A stretch of 5,536 bases of DNA from DASVDE01 sp035558955 (GTDB taxonomy: Bacteria > Actinomycetota > Thermoleophilia > Solirubrobacterales > 70-9), in contig DATMBX010000125.1 in the NCBI GenBank assembly GCA_035558955.1, positions 1 through 5,536 of the forward strand. Reading direction: 5' to 3'. The position numbers and the translations under genes were made by a program. Below, piece by piece: positions 1 through 4,846 of the stretch. The first letter of the stretch is position 1, and every line of letters begins with the position of its first letter. A model generated the notes under the pieces. The model searched no databases and was not told where the DNA came from. It was given only the letters and a program-made list of their open reading frames with translations.

Positions 1-322
1 CCGCCGGCGGGCCAATGAAGACGATCCCCGCCTCGGCACAAGCTCGCGCGAAATCGGCGTTCTCGGCGAGGAAGCCGTACCCCGGATGGATCGCCTCAGC
101 GCCGGCTTCCTTTGCTGTGTCAATGATCTTGAGAACGTTGAGGTAACTCTCAGCGGGCACCGCAGGTCCGATCAGGAACGCCTCGTCGGCCTCCCGCACG
201 TGCGGCGCATCGCGATCGATCTCCGAATACACGGCAACGGACCCGATTTCCATCTCCTTCAGGGTCCGAGCAACCCGAATCGCAATCTCGCCGCGGTTGG
301 CTATCAGCACCTTCTCGAACAC
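1..322 (-). CDS. accC: Biotin carboxylase, N-terminal part (acetyl-/acyl-CoA carboxylase alpha type), partial
   Basis: The visible 107 residues begin (M)FEKVLIANRGEIAIRVARTLKEM and continue through DAPHVREADEA, ESYLN, AIHPGYGFLAENADFA and FIGPPA, the signature N-terminal Rossmann-like domain of biotin carboxylases. The enzyme carboxylates biotin with ATP and bicarbonate. The family includes AccC, the alpha chains of acyl-CoA carboxylases and pyruvate carboxylase. The ATP-grasp core and any biotin carrier domain lie beyond the left edge, so the type cannot be decided. The start is GTG at 322-320: an in-frame TAA lies at 340-338, and no ATG or GTG lies between them. No Shine-Dalgarno is visible upstream (GCGCCGCC), but a TAAACT hexamer sits 8 nt before the GTG, suggesting a leaderless message. 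It is divergent from the PHP gene across a region with large inverted repeats. The family call is firm, the exact substrate unknown. Confidence 0.93.
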   Translation of the reverse strand, partial: MFEKVLIANRGEIAIRVARTLKEMEIGSVAVYSEIDRDAPHVREADEAFLIGPAVPAESYLNVLKIIDTAKEAGAEAIHPGYGFLAENADFARACAEAGIVFIGPPA

Positions 323-330
323 GGCGGCGC

Positions 331-336
331 AGTTTA
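331..336 (-). promoter_or_regulatory. Candidate -10 hexamer of accC, leaderless arrangement
   Basis: Read on the minus strand the hexamer is TAAACT, inside the A/T-rich string TAAATAAACT (340-331), which stands out from the GC-rich surroundings. It fits TANNNT and ends 8 nt before the GTG start, so transcription would begin at or within about 2 nt of the start codon. No convincing -35 hexamer is seen; that position falls in the outer arm of the inverted repeat. Leaderless genes are common in actinobacteria. This is inference from spacing and from the missing Shine-Dalgarno. Confidence 0.4.
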
Positions 337-349
337 TTTACGCGAGCGG

Positions 350-446
350 CGGGGGGATGGGGTGGCCTCTCGCCGGACAAGTCGTTGACCTAATTAGGTC
401 AACGACTTTGAGTATCCGCCCGTCGAGAGGCCACCCCATCCCCCCG
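350..446. repeat. Long nested inverted repeat: two perfect 23-bp arms around a 51-bp centre
   Basis: Positions 350-372 and 424-446 are exact reverse complements over 23 bp; the left arm contains GGATGGGGTGGCCTCTCG. The 51-bp interior (373-423) contains its own perfect 30-bp palindrome at 379-408. The two symmetric structures are not concentric: the outer arms centre at 398 and the inner palindrome at 393.5. The element fills most of the gap between the divergent accC and PHP starts, and the same arm sequence reads toward each gene, ending 27 nt (accC) and 30 nt (PHP) before the start codon. No target-site duplication is evident at its ends. It could be a dual-promoter control element, a small MITE-like palindromic element, or a replication or assembly artefact. 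Confidence 0.9.
379..408. promoter_or_regulatory. Perfect 30-bp palindrome, probable operator
   Basis: The half site AAGTCGTTGACCTAA is followed by its exact reverse complement, centred between 393 and 394, so the core reads GTTGACCTAATTAGGTCAAC. An A/T-rich centre flanked by TTGACC/GGTCAA half sites is typical of operators bound by dimeric TetR, MarR or GntR-type repressors. Its place midway between two divergent starts would let one regulator act on both genes. No regulator gene lies next to it in this window, so the binding protein is unknown. The palindrome is seen directly; the operator role is inferred. Confidence 0.6.
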
Positions 447-462
447 ATCGGAGCCGCGGCAA

Positions 463-468
463 TAGGCT
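463..468 (+). promoter_or_regulatory. Candidate -10 hexamer of the PHP gene, leaderless arrangement
   Basis: TAGGCT fits TANNNT and ends 8 nt before the ATG at 477, the same spacing as on the accC side. There is no purine-rich Shine-Dalgarno before the ATG (the preceding bases are CTGCCCGCCG), which supports a leaderless message. The -35 position falls at the end of the right arm of the inverted repeat and does not resemble TTGACA. Confidence 0.3.
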
Positions 469-476
469 GCCCGCCG

Positions 477-1286
477 ATGCTTGTTGAGCTTCAGAGTCAT
501 TCGACCGTTTCCGACGGGCAGCTCTTGCCTGCCGCTGTTGTGGAGAAAGCCGCGGACGCGGGGGTGACGACGCTGGCGCTGACGGATCACGATGCGATTG
601 CCGGAGTTGCGGAGGCGGGGGAGGCTGCCGAGCGGTTGGGGATTGAGCTTGTGCCTGCTATTGAGATGTCCTGCGTTCATAGATATGCGGACGATTTGCA
701 TATCTGCGGGTACTGGGTGGAGCTGGGGTCGATCGCTCCTGCCTGTGAGCGGGCTCAGCATGAGCGGGTGACGCGGGCCGGGGAGATCGTCGAGAACCTG
801 CGGAGATTCGGGTTCGACATTCACCTCGAGGACGCGGTGCGCGAGGCGGGTGACGCGCTCTCCATCGGGCGACCCCACATCGCCCGCGCCGCCGGCGCAA
901 CGGGCGACCTCGGTCCCTTCTTCGAGGAGTACCTGGTCCCCGGCGCCAAGGCCTTCGTCCCGCGCCGCTGGCCGACGGCCGAGCAGGCGGTGGAGATCAT
1001 CCACGCGGCCGGCGGCGTCGCCGTCGTCGCCCACCCCTACTGGGACATCTCGGCGCCGCATGAGGTAGACGACCTGATCCGCGCCCTGCCGATCGACGGG
1101 ATCGAGACCTTCTATCCCACCCACAGCAAAGAGCAGACTGCCCATCTACTCGAGCTCTGCGACGAGTTGAGCCTCATCCCCACCGCCTCATCCGACTACC
1201 ACGGCCCAACTCACAAGACCTTCTCCGAGTTCGGCGCCTACGACACCTACGGCCTTGCCGAGCCCCAGGTGCCTCCAAAGCCATAG
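477..1286 (+). CDS. PHP-domain phosphoesterase (TrpH/YciV, 3',5'-nucleoside bisphosphatase type)
   Basis: This 269-residue protein is a full-length PHP-family metal-dependent phosphoesterase. Visible motifs are LQSHSTVSDG (5-14), LTDHD (35-39), EMS (63-65), LHICGY (74-79), GRPHIARA (131-138), AHP (185-187), E210, H216 and SSDYHG (238-243). In this family these bind two or three metal ions. The closest characterised groups are E. coli YciV (RNase AM, which also acts on 3',5'-nucleoside bisphosphates) and TrpH-like pAp phosphatases. The first metal-ligand His of the usual LHxH motif is Gln here (CAG at 492-494). The reading frame stays open upstream to 297, but that stretch crosses the inverted repeat and the accC start and looks non-coding. 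ATG 477 was therefore chosen because the PHP motif begins at residue 5. Codon use changes from G/T-ending to C-ending near position 800. The substrate is uncertain. Confidence 0.88.
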   Translation: MLVELQSHSTVSDGQLLPAAVVEKAADAGVTTLALTDHDAIAGVAEAGEAAERLGIELVPAIEMSCVHRYADDLHICGYWVELGSIAPACERAQHERVTRAGEIVENLRRFGFDIHLEDAVREAGDALSIGRPHIARAAGATGDLGPFFEEYLVPGAKAFVPRRWPTAEQAVEIIHAAGGVAVVAHPYWDISAPHEVDDLIRALPIDGIETFYPTHSKEQTAHLLELCDELSLIPTASSDYHGPTHKTFSEFGAYDTYGLAEPQVPPKP

Positions 1287-1288
1287 CC

Positions 1289-1678
1289 TCAGGTGAAGCT
1301 CCACGGCGCGGCGAGCGCAAGCTTCCATCTCTGCTCTATACGGCGCAGGACCAGAGTGGGGCTGAGAGCCTGCTCGAAGCGCGAGCCTTCGACGCCGATG
1401 GAGCGGATCGTCCAACGCTCGCTGGCCAGAGCGACGTCCCCGGCCGTGAGCACGGTGCTCGATTCCACCGTTATCTCGGCCCGCCGTGCGATCAGCTGTG
1501 AGAGGACCGGCCGAATCCGATCCCGTCCGTAAACGGCCGTGGCGTCAGGCGTGATCAGGCACGCATCTCGAGAAAAGCACGCGGTCGCCCGGTTGAGATC
1601 GCCGAGGTTGAGCGAATAGACGAATGCGAAGCACGCCTGGGGGCGGTCGAACAGTTCCTTGGCGAGCACGTTCGTCAT
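1289..1678 (-). CDS. SnoaL-like / NTF2-fold protein
   Basis: This 129-residue protein matches the one-domain SnoaL-like (DUF4440, ketosteroid-isomerase-like) cone fold. An N-terminal helix (AFVYSLNLGDLNRATACF, 18-35) leads into DACLITPDATAVYGRDRIRPVLSQLI (38-63), a strand with GDVALASERWTI (80-91), and the closing strands LVLRRIEQRWKLALAAPWSF (109-128). Members include small isomerases, cyclases and binding proteins, and many have no known activity. No catalytic assignment is possible here. ATG 1678 is preferred because GAGGTGG at 1690-1684 gives a well-spaced Shine-Dalgarno. A GTG at 1687 would add three residues but overlaps that site. The start lies 25 nt after the stop of the upstream secreted-protein gene, so the two are probably co-transcribed. 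Its stop codon lies 2 bp from the convergent PHP stop. Confidence 0.8.
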   Translation of the reverse strand: MTNVLAKELFDRPQACFAFVYSLNLGDLNRATACFSRDACLITPDATAVYGRDRIRPVLSQLIARRAEITVESSTVLTAGDVALASERWTIRSIGVEGSRFEQALSPTLVLRRIEQRWKLALAAPWSFT

Positions 1679-1703
1679 CGCCTCCACCTCGATCCGCCGG
1701 CGG

Positions 1704-2474
1704 CTAGTCCCGCGAGGTGCAGGGGATGGCGTTGCCCAACTTCATCATGGTCTCCCCGGTGAACTGGACTCTCGCTCTCACGAAGAAAAGACCGGTCGGG
1801 CAGCTGGCGGTGATGAAGCTGCTCATCTTCCCCTTGTAGTTGAACGTGCGTTTGATCTTGAACCTGAACCCGGTGACCGAGCCGGCGCCGCCCGCGATCT
1901 CCGGGATCTCGGTAACCGTGTGCAGGCCGAAACGCCCGCGGGGAACGCGGGTTATCTTCGTCGTGGTGATTACAGCGGTAGGGGTCGGAACCGCGACGTA
2001 GGCGTGAGTCAAGAGAAGCGTGGTGCCCCCGTGGACGCCACCGTTGAAGAGTGTGATCGGACCCGTGGCCGAAAACGGCCTCTGGTCGGCAAACGCGACT
2101 TCGACCTCGCCTTCCCCGGAGCCGACTATCGAGCCGCGGCAGGCTCTCCTCGCCAGCGGGGTGGAGAGCGCCACAAGCCTGACCTCCTTGCAGACGGGCA
2201 ACCCCTTCGCGTTCACCTGAAACGCCCTGTCGAAGTCGATGATCGCTCTCTGGACAGCGGGAGGATGGCTGCCGTCGATGGTGCCGAGTCGAACCTTTAC
2301 CCATCCGCCGATCGGCGCCTGTCTGTGCTTGGGCAGCTTGGCGGGGAAAACTCCGCCGTCACCTCTAAAGACAAGTGTCCCGAGTCGAACCGTCTCAGGC
2401 CTGGCAACAGCGCTTGCCGCGACGATCAGTGCCACTGCGGCCCCGATCGCCGTGGCGCGGATCAGGTTCCTCAT
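1704..2474 (-). CDS. Secreted protein of unknown function with four cysteines
   Basis: This is a predicted exported protein of 256 residues. The N-terminus MRNLIRATAIGAAVALIVAA with a short basic region, a hydrophobic core and a likely cleavage after SAVA (about residue 24) is a clear signal peptide. The mature part is rich in beta-strand-like segments, with LGTIDGSHPPAVQRAIIDFD (63-82), GLPVC (91-95), ARRACRGSIVGSGEGEVEV (108-126), EIPEIAGGAGSVTGF (189-203), FNYKGKMSSFITASCP (211-226) and a C-terminal IPC. The only cysteines (95, 112, 225, 252) could form two disulfides. No enzyme motif is seen. I associate this pattern with uncharacterised secreted proteins of Solirubrobacterales-type actinobacteria; I know no function for it. 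ATG 2474 is preceded by GGGGGTAGGAAA and fits the signal peptide. In-frame starts further upstream (2504, 2546) would put a charged extension before it. Confidence 0.8.
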   Translation of the reverse strand: MRNLIRATAIGAAVALIVAASAVARPETVRLGTLVFRGDGGVFPAKLPKHRQAPIGGWVKVRLGTIDGSHPPAVQRAIIDFDRAFQVNAKGLPVCKEVRLVALSTPLARRACRGSIVGSGEGEVEVAFADQRPFSATGPITLFNGGVHGGTTLLLTHAYVAVPTPTAVITTTKITRVPRGRFGLHTVTEIPEIAGGAGSVTGFRFKIKRTFNYKGKMSSFITASCPTGLFFVRARVQFTGETMMKLGNAIPCTSRD

Positions 2475-2609
2475 TTTCCTACCCCCTGTTTTTCGAGATC
2501 GCATCGATCGATCTTCCCCGGCTATGTGTGGTCGCCACTTCCCCAATGTGTGGTTTCGCTTGCCCGGGATTCAGCAAACTGGGAAAGCGAGCGTTAACAC
2601 GGCCGTCCT
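2475..2609. promoter_or_regulatory. Divergent intergenic region with direct and inverted repeats
   Basis: Most of the gap between the two divergent secreted-protein genes. ATGTGTGGT occurs twice (2524-2532 and 2546-2554), 22 bp apart, about two helical turns. TCGCTTGCCC (2556-2565) is complementary in 9 of 10 positions to GGGAAAGCGA (2581-2590), with a 15-nt loop. A 10-bp palindrome ATCGATCGAT lies at 2503-2512. No convincing -35/-10 pair was found on either strand. The region must hold the promoters of both genes; the repeats may be regulator sites. Confidence 0.4.
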
Positions 2610-2640
2610 AGCCTGCCTCCATTAACAGCTAGAGGAGGCT
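2610..2640 (+). promoter_or_regulatory. Hairpin masking the cupredoxin Shine-Dalgarno
   Basis: AGCCTGCCTC (2610-2619) pairs with GAGGAGGCT (2632-2640) in a 9-bp stem with a single bulged G (2615) and a 12-nt loop (2620-2631). The right arm contains nearly all of the Shine-Dalgarno AGAGGAGG (2631-2638), which lies 4 nt before the ATG at 2643. If transcription starts upstream of 2610, the folded message would hide the ribosome binding site, a layout seen in RNA thermometers and translationally controlled leaders. The pairing is seen directly; its use is inferred. Confidence 0.5.
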
Positions 2641-2642
2641 CT

Positions 2643-2987
2643 ATGCGCAGAATCACAATTCTTACCCTGATGGCCATCGTCGCCCTGGTGGCCCTTCCCG
2701 TGTTCGACGGCGTCGCGCAACCGGCGTCGACGGTCACCGTGAAGTTGGGAGATTTCTTCTTCAAGCCGAGTCACAAGACCGTGAGGCGAGGGACCAAGGT
2801 CCGATTCGAGTGGATCGGAAACAACCCCCACAACGTGGTCAAGACAAGAGGCCCGGGCGGGCCCATCAGGTCCCGCATAACCAGCAAGCGCGGCATCAAC
2901 TTCGTCAAGCGCTTCACCCAGCGGGGGGCCTACCGCCTCATTTGCACACTCCACCCGTGGATGCAGATCAGGCTCGAAGTGCGCTGA
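2643..2987 (+). CDS. Secreted cupredoxin with amicyanin-type copper loop
   Basis: This 114-residue protein has a signal peptide (MRRITILTLMAIVALVALPV, likely cleaved after GVA, residue 25) and a mature type 1 blue copper domain of about 89 residues. Expected copper ligands are H63 in NNPHNV, C101 and H104 in CTLHPWM, and M107. The C-x2-H-x2-M spacing is the short loop of amicyanin rather than the C-x2-H-x4-M of plastocyanin, and the 38-residue distance from the first His to the Cys also fits amicyanin. Such proteins carry single electrons, or hold copper, outside the cytoplasmic membrane. The mature part is strongly basic, so its partner may be acidic or the cell wall. A strong AGAGGAGG lies 4 nt before the ATG but can be masked by a hairpin. 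It is divergent from the four-Cys secreted protein. The electron partner cannot be inferred: no oxidase or dehydrogenase gene is in view. Confidence 0.9.
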   Translation: MRRITILTLMAIVALVALPVFDGVAQPASTVTVKLGDFFFKPSHKTVRRGTKVRFEWIGNNPHNVVKTRGPGGPIRSRITSKRGINFVKRFTQRGAYRLICTLHPWMQIRLEVR

Positions 2988-2999
2988 TGCGGTTCAGCG
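2982..2999. terminator. Small hairpin between convergent genes, weak terminator candidate
   Basis: CGCTGA (2982-2987, ending in the cupredoxin stop codon) is the exact reverse complement of TCAGCG (2994-2999), with a 6-nt loop. It sits in the gap between convergent stop codons and could help end transcription both ways. The stem is short and no T-tract follows on either strand, so the call is weak. Confidence 0.22.
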
Positions 3000-3006
3000 G
3001 GGAGAG

Positions 3007-4248
3007 CTAGGAGTCATCGGCGATTCGCAACGCGATCTCCAGATCCATCGCGTAGTCCTTGAGAGGGCGGCCAAAGAGATCCTCGATGGCCCGAATTCGA
3101 TTTGTGACCGTGCGGCGATCGACGCCGAGCGCAGCGGCGGTCGAGGAGATGTTGCGCTCGGTGGCGAAGTAGGCGCGCAAGGTCTCGCGAGCCACCTTGC
3201 CTCCGTCCCGCGCTCTCTCGAGCGGCTCCAGGTAGAGCTGGTGGAGTGAGGCGGTAACGAGGTCGTCGCGGAGGATCGATGCCTGCAGGACGACATCGGC
3301 GTAGCGGACGATGGACTGTCCTTGGCGCTCGGCGATCGGCAGCGCCGCCTTGGCCTGGCGGTGGCTGAGCCGCCAGCCCGAGAGTCTCTCACCAGGCTCC
3401 CCGACGGTGACGATGAGGGAGTCCGGCAGGGTGTCGCCTAGCACCCGCAGCGCCTCCTCCGCCGCGAGCGGACGCCTGCCACCGAGCCAGCACGCCCAGA
3501 CCGGCTCCTCCTCGCGGCGGCCCGCGAGCAGGCGGCGGTCGAGCCTCTTCGCCAGCTCGCGCATCACCTCGTCGGCTCCCTCCCCCCTCGCCATCAGGCC
3601 GAGGTGGTGGCCATCGAGGTCATAGTCGAGCTCCACCTCGCCACTGGGCCGCTGGCCGGCGAGCAGTCCTTTGACGTACTCGCGGCGCCACTCCGCGGTG
3701 GTGGTGGGTCGGCTCTTGGCCTCGCGGTCGTACTCTTCGCTCGCCGCCTTGAGGAAGCGATCGGACACCGTCGCCTGCCTGCGCAGCAGGCGACGGAGAG
3801 TGGAGGGTGAGACTTCGGCGCGCTCCGCCTCCTCTGCGAGGACATCGCCGAACATAGCCATGCCGGCTGAATAGCGCCGCAGCAGGATGTCGAGGGCAAT
3901 GCCAGAGCGAGCAGCCAGCCGAGCCGCTGCGAGGATGACCGGCGGGATGCCGGGCGCGCGTCGCTCGCCCAGTTCGATTACGTCGATGGCGTATTCGAGT
4001 ACCGCGGGGCGGACATCGCGTTTCAGATTGAGTAGATAGGTGGGGTCCGCGCCGTCGTGGGGATCCGGGATTGCGTCGATGAGGTCGGCGAGGCCCGCTT
4101 CCATCTCGGGGATCCTGGCGCGCAGCCGAGCCGCAAGCGTTGAGCACGCCTCGTCGAAGGACCGTTCGGTTGCCGACGCTCGATGGGAATGCCTCGCGGC
4201 AACGGAGCGCGAGCCGTTGCCGCGCCTCTCTAGTCCGCGCTCGCCCAC
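3007..4248 (-). CDS. PucR-family transcriptional regulator
   Basis: This 413-residue regulator has the three-part layout common in actinobacterial PucR/CdaR relatives. An N-terminal helical part (about 35-175; LAARLRARIPEMEAGLADLI, LLRRYSAGMAMFGDVL) resembles the RsbRD_N-type sensor region. A middle GGDEF-like domain lacking cyclase motifs (about 200-320) includes VGEPGERLSGWRLSHRQAKAA. A C-terminal PucR helix-turn-helix follows (about 353-410; ETLRAYFATERNISSTAAALGVDRRTVTNRIRAIEDLFG). Family members respond to metabolites such as purines, amino acids or sugar acids, usually as activators; the ligand here is unknown. GTG 4248 was chosen because AAGGTGG at 4259-4253 is a suitable Shine-Dalgarno. 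The gene starts 37 nt after the cysC stop in the same direction with no terminator between, so it may be the last gene of the sat-cysC transcript. It converges on the cupredoxin gene. Confidence 0.9.
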   Translation of the reverse strand: MGERGLERRGNGSRSVAARHSHRASATERSFDEACSTLAARLRARIPEMEAGLADLIDAIPDPHDGADPTYLLNLKRDVRPAVLEYAIDVIELGERRAPGIPPVILAAARLAARSGIALDILLRRYSAGMAMFGDVLAEEAERAEVSPSTLRRLLRRQATVSDRFLKAASEEYDREAKSRPTTTAEWRREYVKGLLAGQRPSGEVELDYDLDGHHLGLMARGEGADEVMRELAKRLDRRLLAGRREEEPVWACWLGGRRPLAAEEALRVLGDTLPDSLIVTVGEPGERLSGWRLSHRQAKAALPIAERQGQSIVRYADVVLQASILRDDLVTASLHQLYLEPLERARDGGKVARETLRAYFATERNISSTAAALGVDRRTVTNRIRAIEDLFGRPLKDYAMDLEIALRIADDS

Positions 4249-4285
4249 GCGCCCACCTTAGCGGCGGTCTTACCCAACAAACCCC

Positions 4286-4840
4286 CTACGCCGTTACCGC
4301 GGGCCCCGGGATCAGGTCGCGCTGCTCGAGGTAGGCGAGCAGCTTGTCGGCCGACTCCTCGGGCGTCTCGTTCTCGGTGTCGCAGACCCAGTCGGGGTTC
4401 TCGGGCGCCTCGTAGGGGTCGGAGACGCCGGTGAACTCCTTGATCTCGCCCGCGAAGGCTTTCGCGTAGAGACCCTTGACGTCGCGCTCGGCGCAGGTGT
4501 CGACCGACGCCTTGACGTAGACCTCGATGAAGCGGTCGCCCATCAGCTGGTGCGCCTCGTCGCGGATCTCCGCGTAGGGGGAGATCGCCGCGGTGATCAC
4601 CGGCACGCCGTTGCGGCTGAGCAGGTCGGCGACGAAGGCAATGCGGCGGATGTTGGTGTCGCGATCCTCTTTGGAGAAGCCGAGGCCCTTGGAGAGGTTC
4701 TCGCGAACCACGTCGCCGTCGAGGATCTCCAGCTTGCAGCCGCGCTCGAGCAGGTGCCCCTCCAGCAGCCGGGAGATCGTCGTCTTGCCGGCCCCGGAAA
4801 GCCCGGTGAACCAGAGGGTGAAGCCCTTCTCGCTTGCCAT
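4286..4840 (-). CDS. cysC: Adenylylsulfate (APS) kinase
   Basis: CysC phosphorylates adenosine 5'-phosphosulfate at the 3' hydroxyl with ATP to make PAPS, in the cytoplasm. The 184 residues have the expected single-domain length. Diagnostic motifs are the P-loop GLSGAGKT (13-20), DGDVVREN (41-48), FSKEDRDTNIRRI (55-67), ISPY (86-89, with S87 at the position of the phosphoserine known from E. coli CysC), ERDVKGLYAKA (118-128) and FTGVSDPYEAPENPD (136-150). All key residues appear intact. ATG 4840 lies 6 nt after the sat stop codon, and its Shine-Dalgarno AAGGAGG (4858-4852) is inside the last codons of sat with a rather long 11-nt spacer, which indicates one operon. The protein is separate from Sat, not fused to it or to CysN as in some bacteria. 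Confidence 0.97.
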   Translation of the reverse strand: MASEKGFTLWFTGLSGAGKTTISRLLEGHLLERGCKLEILDGDVVRENLSKGLGFSKEDRDTNIRRIAFVADLLSRNGVPVITAAISPYAEIRDEAHQLMGDRFIEVYVKASVDTCAERDVKGLYAKAFAGEIKEFTGVSDPYEAPENPDWVCDTENETPEESADKLLAYLEQRDLIPGPAVTA

Positions 4841-4846
4841 GTTCTG

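Noticed and set aside
350..446. The inverted repeat as an intrinsic terminator
   Set aside because: It lies between two divergent 5' ends with no gene running into it and no T-tract.
350..446. The inverted repeat as an insertion sequence remnant
   Set aside because: No transposase fragment inside the 51-bp centre and no target-site duplication at 341-349 versus 447-455; a MITE origin remains open but unsupported.
297..476. Upstream extension of the PHP reading frame (possible starts at 297 or 357)
   Set aside because: It overlaps the accC start and runs through the inverted repeat; the PHP motif begins right after ATG 477, so the extension is chance open frame.
399..1145. Long minus-strand open frame opposite the PHP gene
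   Set aside because: Arg/Gly-rich translation without recognisable motifs; a shadow of a high-GC gene.
1659..2597. Long plus-strand open frame opposite the SnoaL-like and secreted-protein genes
   Set aside because: It spans two genes and their gap, with low-complexity charged translation; the minus-strand frames have a signal peptide, a recognisable fold and ribosome binding sites.
2609..2614. TAGCCT as a -10 hexamer for the cupredoxin gene
   Set aside because: No -35 partner at the right distance, and the hexamer coincides with the left arm of the RBS hairpin; it fits TANNNT by chance often enough.
4249..4285. Terminator between cysC and the PucR gene
   Set aside because: No stem-loop of useful length and no T-tract on the minus strand in the 37-nt gap.
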